Source: Rhytidiadelphus loreus
Taxonomy: Eukaryota; Streptophyta; Bryopsida; Hypnales; Hylocomiaceae
Assembly (NCBI GenBank): GCA_947034895.1
Contig: OX344761.1
Coordinates: 26,548,863 to 26,612,862, forward strand
DNA length: 64,000 bases
Reading direction: 5' to 3'
Part shown: positions 47,571 through 60,989 of the stretch, piece after piece
How the letters are laid out: each line of letters starts with the position of its first letter
Numbering within the stretch: position 1 is the first letter of the stretch
Notes under the pieces: generated by a model
Databases searched by the model: none
What the model saw: the letters and a program-made list of their open reading frames with translations, nothing else
Told to the model about the DNA's origin: nothing
Translations under genes and position numbers: made by a program

Positions 47571-49690
47571 AGGTTGAAGGTCAAAGTTTGCCAGGCAAGG
47601 ATTTTGTCATACAGAGGCTGGCTATGAATAAAGTATCAACGGCGGCCAAGAGCTGCGTGAGATTAGTTGTGAGAATCAAAGCAGTCGCTAATGGTCTCTT
47701 GTCATGGGGTTGGCGAATTCATGGGAAATCCATAAAGTAAAGCCCATTTTCATACATAAATATTGTTGACCAGAGATCATTTTAACCCTCTGAGGATGGG
47801 TTGGTCACTGTGGAAATCATCCTTTTTGGTAAAATGTGAATCATCTATTAAAAAAACAAAAACTCATTGGAGGTCAAACTATTGTGTGCGATCTTCCTTT
47901 TTTGCACAAAATTCCAAGGATGAACATATGTTTTTTTGTCCTCACTTTTGTCTTACATAGAATGATTCTATGTCATCTATTGGACCACTTTGGGTTGGAA
48001 TGTCCTTACAAGGTTAATGTTTGTTATAATGGCGGGTCACATTACATTGAATCCAAGAGACTACAAACTCAACATGTCATGAGCTAACCTTTATACTTAA
48101 CCCTTACATGATCTTAGGCTAGGGCACATTTAATGTATGGGAAAACCAATGGTTAGTTCAAAGTTAGCTAGTGGAATTGAGAAAGAAATTGGTTGCAATT
48201 TGAAAACATTGGGGGAAAAAACAGTGAAAATCCTATGAAATTTCTACTTAGAATAAAACATGATAGAGGAAATAACCAGACTTGGAACTTGAAAATTTGA
48301 TTCAATATGGGAATAAAAGGAAAGTAGCTGGTAAAACTCCAAAAAACTCCCAAATACTGAGCACATTTCAAAACTATTTTGACATCCAATGCATATAACT
48401 TAATATCAAAGTACTCCCAACTTCCCAAGTATTTATTATAGATGATGATTAGTGAGCTTCATGATCATATTTCGTCCAAATGATTTTTCATTCATCCCAA
48501 ATAATGTTTGAATTTCAAAAGAATAACTCATTCTTTGATGACTAATCTCATGAAAATGAAGTAAATAATACATTTATACAAACATGTATTTAACAAAAAT
48601 ATTGAAATTTTCAAAAAAAGATTCAAACACCAAGTTTTAAGGGAGTGGAGGTGTTTTTTCACAAATTGTAACCCAAACTATCACTTTCTAGTGTATTGAG
48701 CATAATTGAAATATAAAAACATTTTTCAAATTGTCAAGCATATAGATTGTACTTGACTACACAGATTGCAAGATTTTAATCTTGGTATTTGAATGTTCCT
48801 CTACCTAATCTCACATGTTTTGGTGCATTATACTAAATTTGGCCCAAAATATCCATAGAATGGGATACAAAATATATCTCATAGCCCCAATTTTTTTCCA
48901 AAATTAGACAATTTGCATCGATCCAAGGCACAACTATTCTTAGATCATGCCAATATCCAATATGTGGTCATTTCCCTTGTCAAATATGGATTTTTGCTCA
49001 ATTTGAAGACTTCATTGGTTCTCCATTTTTTGAGGGATTACGAATGTAGGAAGAATTCACAAGGATATAATAAAGGACCTTGCAACACTATAGATGGGAT
49101 TGGAGGAAAATCATTCTAAAAACAGATATTAATTATTTTGAAAAGTTACTACTTCAAATTCTCTTTCTATGGAGGAAAACAAATCTTACAACAAGGGTAG
49201 TCACACCTTCTCCCCATTCTCAATCTTCAAATAATGTGGACATAGCACCCTCTTGTTGGTTGTGGAGGGTCCATTCTCTGCATATAGTGAGAATAGGGAT
49301 TATTTTCCTTTGGAGGTGAAGAATGGGTGTAAAGAACATTTTTTCATAGAAGTTTTGATCTCACTTTCACCCTTCGTGTATTGCTTTCACCCAAATTGCA
49401 TTGGAAAAGCAAAATTGGTGGTCTAGAAACAAGATGGAATCTTTGTTAAAGCAAAATTAAACTAGCGGGATGAGCACATAGTTGAGGCAAGAATGGAGAT
49501 TGCTCGGGATCCACTAGCCAATTCAAAACTACTTTGGCCATCAACATCAGCACTCAAACATTGACATTCATCCACAATCAAATCAATCGACGCTCCAAAT
49601 TATAGATTGTGTCAATGCACAATGAAAAATTACTACATCGATCATGAATCACAAGTGAACACACTTCTCTTCATTCTCATCCTCCACAAA
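47571..49690. other. AT-rich spacer of the inverted duplication
   Basis: No gene recognised in the short frames and no element termini seen. Confidence 0.45.
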
Positions 49691-49692
49691 AC

Positions 49693-49940
49693 ATTAGATG
49701 GGATTTGGCCCATCTGGAGGGCCATGGGTTCCTAACTGCAAAGAGTACTCTACGTTGCGCCAGTGCACTAGTTTGACGTGGCCAAGCGACTGCCACGTGA
49801 TTGGGGGAAAAAAATTACTTTCATTTTTTCATTTTAGAAGCAAAATTTTTTTACAGCTCTTGATGCTCCTTCACTGCATTGGAAACAAATTTAATAATGG
49901 GCCTGAAACGGCCCTGCAGTGCAACTGAAAAACATCTAAT
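49693..49940. mobile_element. MITE-like insert related to 35360-35637
   Basis: Bounded by ATTAGATG and CATCTAAT as an inverted pair. It shares TGGCCAAGCGACTGCCA and GGGCCTGAAACGGCCCTG with the unit B insertion. More GC-rich than its surroundings. Target duplication not established. Confidence 0.5.
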
Positions 49941-50439
49941 GCACAAAATGGGGTCACACCTTCATAGAGAAACGCTCCTCATTGGTTCGTCTTTTTACTC
50001 TACAACTTCTCGTTCTTCATAGAATTTTTACTTTTGAAGAAGGTGTGAAAATCCCTAAGGTATTTTTATATTAAGCACATGTTGAACCTTATCATTTTAA
50101 TATAAACAATTTGGAGGGGGGGGGGGACAAGGTTCCCCTTCCCTTGTTGTATTAAAGACTATTTAGATGACCTCTCAAACCTTGAATTGGGTTCACTGAT
50201 TTGATCATGATTTGTAAACTTGGCTCTAAGTTAGGTTTGTGTGGATTTGAATATTTGATAGTTACTCCCTAGCAAACAAAAGAATGATATTTGATAGTTA
50301 CTCCCCAGCAAATAATGATTCAATTTTTGGACGAATAGGTGCATTCTTTGTTTCTACATTAATAGAAAAAGTCAGCCATTAAACACTTTGTGTTGTCATT
50401 GTCATTTTAGGGGTAACAATACTTCCATATGCACAGAAC

Positions 50440-50655
50440 TTCCTCTGTCCTAAAATGATCTTCTAGTTGGACAAAATGTTTGGGATTTTTTTGTTGAAAA
50501 TAAAAATATTTTAATGCTTTTCAAGTTGTAAGTAGAGTTTGGTGCACTCCTATCTTCTTGAAACATTGCGGTTGAGAGCCCTTTTCAAAGCATGGTATTT
50601 AGCTTATTGCAATAAAATTAAGGGGAATGAAAAGATCATTTTGAGACAAAGGGAG
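50440..50655. mobile_element. Stowaway-like copy related to 14757-15914
   Basis: Left TTCCTCTGTCCTAAAATGAT and right ATCATTTTGAGACAAAGGGAG mirror each other; TA follows at 50656-50657, but the left TA is degenerate. It shares AAGTAGAGTTTGGTGCACTC with the 14757 element and lacks that element's 583-bp insertion. Confidence 0.6.
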
Positions 50656-50704
50656 TAAAAAAAACACAGAGGAAATATATATTTAATAATTTAGTATCAA
50701 GTGA

Positions 50705-53700
50705 AGTCTCGAACAAATAAGCTTTCGTAAAGTAATTCAAGCTACTATGGATGAGCATTTTGAATTCTTCTTTGCAGAAACTTTGTGATGGATTCACACC
50801 TCTCCCCATTAGCAAGAGATTTGAGTTCTCCTAGAATGAAACTTTGTGACAGTCCAAACACTCATCCATCCATCCAGAGCTGCTCCTTTTCTTTTAGGGT
50901 TTTCGGGTTTGTTGGGGACCCATAAGGAAATTTAGGCAAATGGACATCGTAAGAGACACAGAGGCACTCAATTGCGTCTAACTACCGGGTGGGGCATAAT
51001 CCTTCTTTTTAGTAAAGCAAAATTACCAAAATCTTTTTCTTTTGACTTTCCCACTTGTAAGCTTATTAGTACATACGACACGAGCATACACCATGCTTCA
51101 TTTTCTTGTCCACAGGTTCATTTTTTTTTTTGCGTTGACGGTGGGTCTTCGCTTCTGCCAAAGAAAAGTGATCCGTTTTTCCAATTATTTGAGGATCGGA
51201 ATAATATGTGGAACAACTGAACTGAAGATGGCATTTGCAACATTATATTCTACCTCAGGTAATGCTTTCCAAAAGCCTTTGAGGGTTCCATTTGGACACT
51301 CACTGGTCAGGTAGTTTTGTTCAGGGGGGCCAATGTATACCTGGATGGATTTTGAGTTGCATGGATAAAAAAGATGTTCAGTTGGGGAGATTTAGTATCC
51401 TACCCAAAAATTCCCATTCGACAAAACAAAATCAAACAGTCAGCAAAGACATACTTGCTGGTTGTTAACTCTTAATACACACCTCACAGGTTTAGGAAAT
51501 ACATGGAATTTGGTAGTCAGCTCAAGGAAATTAATGGTGTGACATTGAAGGGTGAACCCTTGTAGACTCAATTGCACCTAAAATCATCTGAATAATAAGC
51601 ATTGGAGCATGCCATCGACCTTACAGGTATTATTGACACATCTAATTTTTTTGGATGGTCTTCCGTGCTCCCCAAGAATGGACCTCCGTTTTCAATTATT
51701 TGAGAAGCATTTTTTGCAATACTCTACCTTGTGTATAGCTTTCAAAATATAAATGGGACCCAGAACAAGCCTGATGAGATGAGATGATTAAAACTACGTA
51801 CATGGAACGTCCTTCTCTTCAGGTACTCAAACACCAAAAAGAGGGAGAAGGAAAGAATTGTCTTGTTTTTCTTTAACTTTCTATCTGCACACTCCGTCAC
51901 ATACCTAACATTCCCTTTCCTCGTTCCATCTCCACTCAGCTTTTTAGTTTCCTGTTAACAAACTTTCACAAGTTGTTATTGTGTGATAAGATTACAACAT
52001 ACCCAGGTAGGGCCTCAGATGGGGCTTTTGTAAAGATAAAAATAGAATTCCTGATGTTGTGACCTTTGCACCTTTGACTTTGAATTATATGTTTTAAATT
52101 ATTTTTGGAAGACATCATGAAAAGCAACAAGAAAAAATGTACGTGGAGGTGAAAAATTGGTGAATGTTCTCATGGAATGTGAAAATTTGTTGAACAATTG
52201 TGCTCAGCCAAGCCATGGATTTCATGGGAAAAAAGAGAAGGTACTTAATATTGGTTCTCCTATTGACTCCCACTACTACCAAGTGGATTATGAAGTAGGT
52301 TCCCCATTCAATTAAAAGAGGCCCAATTGAAATTCTTCTTCAGGTTGGTCAGCAGGAACAATCCTTCAAAGCTTATTAGTTATGCCTTCAAATAATCTTA
52401 AACCTCACAAAGCATTAGTGCACAAGTGACAATTTGGGTTTCCAAGCTAAAGTAAAAGGCGTCAAAAGCTAAATCAGTGCACAAACTTACAATTCTGTTG
52501 TGTGCAGTGCTATTAAGACTTTGATTAGTTATCTGAGTCTACCCATACATTAGAACAAATTAATTGCCTTCTTTCTTTCCCAAGCTAATCAAGTTTAGGG
52601 ACTGTGATAAGTTTGTTCTCCTTTTTTGCAAGATGCCAAGCTTCAATAATGAGCGAGAAAAAGCACCCAAGAAAGGGAGAATTACTATTTGGGTCCCGGG
52701 TGAGGAAAACTGCTCATTTTTGCTTAGGAATATGCCAATCATTGGTACAAATTAAAACATTTCAGGTTAGGATCATACAGAAACTCCACTTTGCATTGAG
52801 CATTGTAAGGCCAAGTCTTAAGCTCTGTGTCCCATTGACTAAGGTAGGATGCTGTAAAAGCAACAGTTTAACAGCTGATTTGCATTTTCGGGGAAGCTAA
52901 ACTGCTTAAAACAATTTTCAGTAAATTTTCGTGGTAAGAAAAATGGAATTGGCATCTAACCCAAGTCGTTTCATATTTTTTGGACCTTCATGGAATTAGT
53001 TATGAATTTTTGAAGTTGAAAACACAGCGTTTCTAAAAGCGTCCCCCTCCTGAAATGTACACTCCTGGTACATGTTACGAGGCAAAATCTACCAGATCGC
53101 ATTTAGAGACGGGTCACTTTTACAGACCCCTACCTCAGTAGGCATAAGAAGATTAGACCATACTCCTTCTCCGCATTCCAACAAACCCCTTTTGTGTTAG
53201 ATCAACCAAACTAAGTACCAAGTATGTGAACATTTTTTATGGAATAGAATGACTCTGGACTGTTGCTGAAAACTGTTTGGAGCCTCCCCCATGAACTTGC
53301 AAGGATGACCTAATCTATCATCCTTGAGCCCTGAAAGTGTCACAGTCACTTGAAACGAGATATTTCATGGCCTCCCACTTGAAAAAAAAACAAGGCACTA
53401 CACCACAGACATGCACTCTCTGACTACAAACACTTGCAATGCCAAAGCCAGGGCTCGTTTTGGAACTGCTGTTCACTCAAAGGCACACACATTTAGAAGG
53501 CTCCTGAAGCAACCACATTGCAGATACAAAGTCTGTTGTTGCCACCAGTGAGAGGAATAAGTACTGGACTCAAAATGGAGATCATCTCACCCAAAACTAC
53601 TGATACATCATATTCTCGTGGTCGAAAATTGTTCAACAAAATTGAGCGTTCTTCTTTAGGCACTAAAACATCACCGGTGGGAGAAGGAAAAGACTGAGAA

Positions 53701-56428
53701 TCTCATTTTTCTTTCAACTTTCTATCGGCAGTCACTCATACCTAACATTCCCTTTCCTCGTTCCATCTCCGTTCTGGTTTTAGTTTGTCGAGGTCGAAGA
53801 CACGTTCTTGCTTGATATAACATACCCAGGTAGGGCCTCAGATGGGGCTTTCATAAAGATTAAAAATAGAATTCGTGATGTTGTGACCTTTGCCTTTGCA
53901 CCTTTGACTTTGAATTATTTATTTCATATTGTTTTTTGGAAGACTTCATGAAAAGAAATAAGAAATGTACGTGGAGGTGGAAAATTGGTGAACGATCCCA
54001 TAGAATGTGAAAATTTGTTGAGCAATCATGTTCAGCTAAGTCTTCCATTTGTTTTGTTTGGGGAAAAAGGAAGGTAATGTTAGTTCTCCTATTCTCTCCC
54101 ACTATCAAGTGGATTTTGATGCAGGGGTCCCCATTCAATTAGAAGAGGCCCAATTGAAATTCTTCTTCAGGTTGGTGAGCACGAACAATTGTTCGAAGCT
54201 TAGTTCCTGCCATTGTTGTATCATTCAAATACATAACTATGATCTTAACTTCAATTAAATAAATACATGTGTGCTTCAACTGCAAACCCAAACCAACACC
54301 TTCAAATAAGCTTAACCCCTGAACGCAGGAGGTGCCATTCTGTGCCACTTTGATGGCAGTTCAATGGGATGGAAAGATATTGGAAGCATTTTTTTAATTT
54401 TTTTCTTTTTGTTGACCTTGCATGTTGAGTTACAAAGGGTATCCAATTGATTTTGTAGTCTTTCTAGTGTTTGCCTCCATGTTATTGAGAGTTTAGTGAA
54501 AAAACGGACCACAAAATATGCTATTTTAGTGTATTTTGGGAAGTTGTTGCTCCTTGCTCTAAATCTGAAATGTCTCCACAAAATTGATATTTTCTGAGTT
54601 TGAGCCAAACTAACAAAATGAAGGTCATTTGCTCTAGTTCCTACTCCAATTTGAATTTTGGAAAAAATTTATAAATTCAATTTTTTATTGCAATTTGAAC
54701 TTTGAATGTGTTTTTAATGTCTACTAAATTCTAAATATAGAATTAAATGGAAATTGAGTTTACACTATGATGTTTGTCATTGTAATATACAAACATGGTG
54801 AAAATTTGAATTTTTTTGAAGTAATTTTCTATTTGCTGTGATTTTTTTTCACCATTTCTTCAAAAATTCTCATAAAAATCAATTTTCTACAAAAGAAAAT
54901 TGAAAAATTTGAAAAGTGAAGAAAACATGTGATTTCATCTATGAAAAATAAATAGAAGTTTTTTCATACATATCTAATTCGAAAATGGCAACAAATTGAA
55001 TGGTGGGCAACCAGGCTTGAAATCAACGGTCCTGGGTCTGTCATTTAGGGGTTAAACTGTACAGTCCATCAATATGCAAACAACAATTTGGGTTTCCGTG
55101 CAAAAGGAAAAGCCTACAAAACTAAATCAGTGCACAAAATGCATAATTTGTTGTGTGCAGTGCATAAGACTTGATTAGTTGTCTGAGCCTTCCCATACAT
55201 TACGACAATTGCCTTCTTTCTTTCCTAAGCTAATCAAGTTTAGGGACCATGACAAGTTCATTCTCCTTTCTTTGCAAGATGAGAAGCTTCAGTAAAGAGT
55301 GGGAAAATATATGCACCCAAGAAGGGGAGATTTATTAATTTGGATCCCAAGTTTGGCAAGCTAGGTTACAAGAGAGAGGAAAACTGCTCATTTTGGTTTA
55401 GGAATATATCAATTATTGGTACAAATTAAATTAAAACACTTTGGGTTAGTATGATCATACCGAACTCCACTTTGCATTGAACATTTACCTTCATTCCTGG
55501 TTTGAGACCAAGTCTTACGCTTTGTGTCCCATATATTGACTAGGAGGCATAAGAAGAGTAGACCATACTCCTTCTCCGCATTTGAATGAACCGCTTTAGT
55601 TAGATCAACCAAACTAAGTACCAAGTATGTGAATGTTTTGGACGGAGTAGAATGACTCTGGAGTCTGGACTGTGCTCAGAACTGTTTGGAGCCTCCCCCA
55701 CAAAGTTAACTCGCAAGGATAACCTAATCTGTATTCCTTGTGTGAGGAACAAACTCCTCCAAATCACCCCAACAAGAATTGTGTCAAAGCCATGTTGGAA
55801 GTGGCACAGTCACTATGGTGTCAATTTATTGCTTGCCTGTATAGAGGTTGACTTGCAAATTTGGAGCCCCTCCTTCTAGCTTTTGACTTGGCCTTTTGTT
55901 GTTGACAACTAACTACCCTTGCATTGTGGGTCAGCCGTCTTTGTGGCAAAATTAAAAAGGTTACGCAAAAGCAGTAGCATATGGAACCTTCAAGTATGTG
56001 CAACTCGGATAAAAAGGAGATTGGTGAACATACCTGACCTGGAATGCCGCCACATATTTGGGAGACTTCAAACCCCCAAGTTTGGAGCTATTGACGTTGA
56101 CGCGGACTCCATTATTTGTTTGCTGAAGACCTTGAGTTTCTAGTCGTAGGGAATTATACCAACCATTCAAAGGATAAGAAAGAGCTGGTCCTTGGCTTCT
56201 TTCAAAACTCCTCACATGGCTAAAGAGAAAGCTAAAAAGGAAAAGATGCCATTTCTTTGTGTCCCGTCATCCAGCCAACGCTTGTGCAGGTTACCGCTAA
56301 AAGGAAAGAAAAAAAGAAAGATGCAAATGTTAGCCAACTGAAGTACACACTGAATTTTTCTTTGGTTGCACTTCTTCTTTTTTCTCATAAAGAAAAAGAT
56401 GAGAGGGGTTGTTGACGGTCCAAAGTTT
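50705..56428. repeat. Large inverted duplication, right arm
   Basis: Reverse-complement partner of 40815-46720. It contains the two tandem units in reverse order (about 55850-53600 and 53600-51850), the mirrored head at 55960-56428, and a private TTAA element at 54312-55055. About 52860-53110 holds sequence not found in the left arm, partly related to 21180-21310. Divergence between arms is substantial (many indels), so the duplication is not recent. Confidence 0.8.
54312..55055. mobile_element. TTAA/CCCCTGAA element with empty site
   Basis: 736 bp between TTAA at 54312-54315 and TTAA at 55052-55055. Left end CCCCTGAACGCAGGAGG, right end GGTCTGTCATTTAGGGG; only about 8 terminal bases match, so this is a different subfamily from family A. 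The neighbouring tandem unit has a single TTAA at 52398-52401 in the matching context (CAAATAATCTTAAACC against CAAATAAGCTTAACCCC), which is the empty site. No coding capacity. Confidence 0.8.
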
Positions 56429-56806
56429 GTATGGACTAGCCGCAAAAGAAAGTCTGCATTTTAAGGAAGGGATAGTCCACAATACACGTGGTAGCAAGCA
56501 AGCTTTGTAGAGTACGGGTATATTAGAAACTTGATTTCAAACTTTTGTGCTCATTTGTGACTTTCAGGGCAGTCATAAATTCCAATGAAAGTCACTGGTG
56601 AGGTAGTACTGGTGTTTTTGAGGGGATAGTAATTAATCATGTGATGTGCATTATGATCCCCTCAAATTGATGCAGGCAGTCCTTGCTGATCTTATTGTTT
56701 AACAAATAGAAACTCTCCCAAGGAATTTATCCACTGAGGAAGTAACCTCTCCACATACCACAAATTTTATTTGCATTTGGGGCAAAAAGAATTTTTATTT
56801 GGGAGT

Positions 56807-57784
56807 TTAACCCTCAACTCAGAAGGGGCTCAAAAGTAGCTTCACATAATTTGAGTCCATTTCAAAATAATATAACTTTTGTATCTAATGTCCAAATTCA
56901 ATAAAACTTGTTGGAGAAGCTCTGCACACTTTTCTAGTTTGTGTGGTAAAATTTTCAGATCAATCCAAGATGTATTAGTTTCTTGAAATCCAATCGAAGT
57001 TCATAAGTATAAATTGAGTTCACAAAATTGCACTTGATGGCTGCAACTTTGGGGGCTTGTATCTCCTTCATACAATGTTTTTTTCCAATAAAATTTGTTG
57101 GATTATATTCCCCTTGAAGTAAAGTTCTTGTTGTAAAATTTTCATATCAATCTAGGTTGTTTGGGATGTTTGGGAGCAATTCAAAGTTCAAAACCCTAAT
57201 AGTTTTTCATTGTAGTGAACTTTGGCAGTCTATTTCTTTTTCATACAATTCCTGTTTTCAATCATTATTTTTGGAAAAGTTGCATATATTGGGCTAGTTT
57301 GTGTCAATAAAATTTCATATCAATCCAAGAAATAATGAGTGACTGAGAGGCATTTTAGTAGAAGGAGGTTATACCTTGGATGTAATTTTTGGCAACTTTT
57401 CTTGACATTTCAAAGCCATTTTGTAGACACAATGAGTTCATTGAATGATATTTTCTTTCACCAATGTATTTGTATGCTGATTTTCAAGCACTTTGTAGTT
57501 TAAAGTGTTTTCATTTGAGAAGGTTTAGAATTCAAATTTCACCTCCAAATGTGTTTTTAGGAAAATTTCAGCATCCTCTTTCAACACTAAAAAATTATAA
57601 TCTTTCAATCTAAACGGTCAAATGACTTCAAATTTGATCCATGCCTCGAAGAAGAAGAAGAAGAAGAAGGCACTACAAGATTGTACAGTTAAGATCTGTA
57701 TAACTTAGTGACATTGGGATTTATAGCACTTCAAAAGCTATGATGTTTTCAAATCCAAAAAGGCCTTGGGCCATGACGGGTTAA
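56807..57784 (+). mobile_element. TTAA/CCCTCAAC element, diverged family A relative
   Basis: 970 bp between TTAA at 56807-56810 and TTAA at 57781-57784. Left CCCTCAACTCAGAAGGGG; right AAAAAGGCCTTGGGCCATGACGGG. It carries the internal motif CAATCTAAACGGTCAAAT at 57606-57623 and a (GAA)7 tract at 57648-57669. No coding capacity. Confidence 0.65.
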
Positions 57785-58797
57785 GACCTCAAAGAAGAAG
57801 GCACTGTGAGAATTTGAGTGTTGTGGGATATCTTATGCACTGGAATCTCTCATGCACTTGTATTCATATTTAGGGAGGAATTAAAGAGGAATTATTTCAT
57901 TTTCATTTTTATACTATTGGTTGGTGTTTTGAGGGGATAGTAGTCACTCAACATGACTATCAATTCTTTAAAAAACATGAGTGAGGAGTTGTTCAGAAGT
58001 CTAGGGATTGGCTGGGAGAAAAAAAAATGAAATCGAGGGTCCATAAGTCAGTCATATGTATGTATGTGTCTATACATATATAAGACCCAATGTTACAACG
58101 CATGTCACAAAATAGGTCACAATTTCATCCCAAAGAAATATCATTCAATTATTTCATCCAATGTTCATGATGAAAACCTAGAGTACAATGAGCATTTTAA
58201 TAATTCATCATGCACACGTTTTGCTTGTCTCTTGCCAATAAGGTTGTCAGAAAAATGCTAATTATGCCATGTCTTCTAGTGACAACATAAGTTGACATTA
58301 GTATTTGAACTTGTAGACTTTGATAAATAAAATAAATAAAATAAGACAAGAATACTTGGCTGACAACAATACTTGACTTGATTGAGGCTTTAGCACTGGA
58401 CCATCCACTCAACATTTTAAAAATAAAATTGAGAAATGAGGTGGCAGTCTTTTAGCCACTTAGGATTGTTGCGGTGTCACTATAGAAGTCACATTCCTTG
58501 GTTATCACAACATTATAACTTGCGATCTCCCGGAGGCCCCAAATCTCATGTAATGCATACGGGAATGCACAAGATGAAACTCCTTCAAGTATAGCATTCA
58601 GTAGTAATGAGAAAGACTGCCTCCCTTGGATAGTGTGAAATATTTCATACCCATCAATAGCTAAGAGGATACATGTCAAGAATTGCCATAAAATACTAGA
58701 TTGAGGCTTGATATAATTTATTTCCATAAACTTGGGGAATACAATTGTTGCATTGGTATTCATTATTAGTCTCCCATTTAAATTCTTTGATCATGTT
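57785..58797. other. AT-rich intergenic DNA with a dispersed repeat
   Basis: No gene. 58110-58250 matches 20040-20180 in inverse orientation. Confidence 0.45.
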
Positions 58798-59623
58798 TTT
58801 ACCCAAAATTCTCCAAAATTGCCATTTCGAGTACAAGTACCAACCTTTAGAAAAAAATCATTTTTGGACATAAGTAACCACGGGATCTTGTAGTACGATG
58901 ACTTGAGAACACGTGGAATTTTTTTTTAGAAATTGCCACCACGTGGATTGCAAGATATGAGTTTTTGAATTCTCTGAAACCCTTTTTTTGGCCTTGCAAA
59001 AAAAAAGTTAGCTGCACTTCACAAGCTCACATTTGTATGGAAAATGTCCAAAATAGTGGTGCTTCTTTGGATTCATTCTTCAAGGCAAGTTAGTTACATA
59101 CTTGAAAATTTTCAAATCATTTGGAATTGTACAATATACAAAAAAAAAATAGTAAGTAGAAAGATCAAAGAATGATATATCTACAACCTATGATTTTATT
59201 TTTTTCAAAAAATATTAAAAATTGAGTAAGATAAAGGACTTCAAAGTTTACTTTAGAGTAAAGGAATCCATAACTACCCACAAACTAAAACTCCTCATAA
59301 CTTTTGACTCATTGATCAAGATTGTAAAATTTAAAGCTTTTTGCGTATATATAATCCTAGAAAACCAATTTAATTTAATTTTTTTTGAAAAAAGTGATTT
59401 TTTTCTGATCTGCCAAACTGCCATGCCGGGGAAAAAATAACATATTTAGCCATAACTTTTTATTCATATTTCCAAATGTTATGAAATTTAGTGCATGTGA
59501 AAGATATTCCTTATTCCCACCTTCTAATAAAATTTCAGCTTAAAATATGCAAATCTCTAATCACAAGTACTTGCCAAAATTTATATGTTGCCAAAAATTG
59601 CATGCTAGTCCTTTAAGGGTTAA
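58798..59623 (-). mobile_element. TTAA/CCCTTAAAGG element, family A, minus sense
   Basis: Plus-strand right boundary CTAGTCCTTTAAGGGTTAA with TTAA at 59620-59623; read on the minus strand this is the family's left end TTAACCCTTAAAGGAC. The other boundary is decayed (TTTACCCAAAATTC at 58798). Minus-strand interior resembles family A (CACGTG, CAAGATCC, AATGGCAATTTTGGAG). No coding capacity. Confidence 0.5.
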
Positions 59624-60365
59624 ATAAAGTTGTTGAATAACATATTGAAGCAATTCCTTGATGTGACAATCAAATACATTTAAAATTATCAAAATTTGGA
59701 CTTGCCTCAAAGTCTAGAATGGTAACAACAAGGTTGGCAAGTCATGAAGTCTTCAAATTTGGTGCTTCAATTTTAGATGAATATTGGGAATGGTTGCCTA
59801 AAGAGGGCAAAAGGCACCTCCCTTAGGTTCTTGAATGTTATAAACACCTAAACTTGGTCTAATGGAGTTTAGTGTTGTGTTTCTTTTGTACTTTGCATAG
59901 TTAAACCTTTGTTTGACGTTCCTACATGTTGGAGTTCACTTTACAATTAACTCTATTATTGTGTCTTTTTTTTGTGTGTGTCAAATTTGCTTTTTTATTA
60001 GCAGATTGATATCTAAGGTTGAATTCTTAAATGTCATTCTAGATGTTTCTTTGCTTAATATGATGGTACACAACATGGTTTGCCAATGAGTCATGGGTCC
60101 TTTTGCATCCTTGAAAACAAGGTCCCTATAGTACACAATTTAGGAATTCATTTTGCAAGTGTTTAACACAATGTGCTCAAATTTTTCAACTAGTGGAAAA
60201 ATCACATTTGTACCCCTTCTAGAATTTTCAGAAAAGCTTAACATCCAATAGAAGAATGACACATGCACCCCTTTTGTTTTTTGGAAGGTGTTTCAATGAA
60301 TGTCAAGGTAGGCATAGTTATTAGATTGTGCTTTGGAGACTCTTTCAATGCAAATGCTTCAATTA

Positions 60366-60827
60366 AGGTAAAATAGCCCATTATTGTTTGCTTTCCAATT
60401 ATGTCATTAGATCAACCTCGAGACCAGTCCAATTCTGTCACCTAACTATGGGCCCAATTTTGTTAAAAAAACATCCAAATCCATTCTTTTTTATGACAAA
60501 ATCAAAGCGTTCTATAACAAAATCAAATTCTTTATGACAACAAAGGATAACATATCACTCCATTAATGGAGAATACTTAGTACTTGACTTGGGCGATTAT
60601 GGGTTGGTTAGGAAACGCTTATGTCTCTAATCTATGGTTGATTTTGTGATTTCAAGGCAAACCACTTCAAAAATTCACAGAAATTAATATTTTAATTGAA
60701 AAACTATAATTCCTCTTGGGTTTGATTTGTGAAACATGCACACACCTCTGAAAAATATATACCCCTCTTGAAGTTGGCCCCAACATATTCAGATTGCAAA
60801 TCAGGGTGGTAATGGACTGGTTTACCT
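60366..60827. mobile_element. AGGTAAACC-ended MITE, copy 2
   Basis: Left AGGTAAAATAGCCCATTA and right TAATGGACTGGTTTACCT pair; TTA borders on both sides (60363-60365 and 60828-60830). Interior closely matches 45007-45453 (AATTCACAGAAATTA, GACTTGGGCG). No coding capacity. Confidence 0.65.
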
Positions 60828-60989
60828 TTAGTCATTCTTTCCAATGGATTCTTTGTGTACCTTGAGGTTTCAATTAATCCATCGTTTTGTTTGCCACCTT
60901 ATCTTGCTTTGTTTTTTTATCTCTTCTCCATGATTGTCTAAATTGCGTTGAAATTAGGCTATCCAAGTTATTTTTAAAATCAACCCCTT

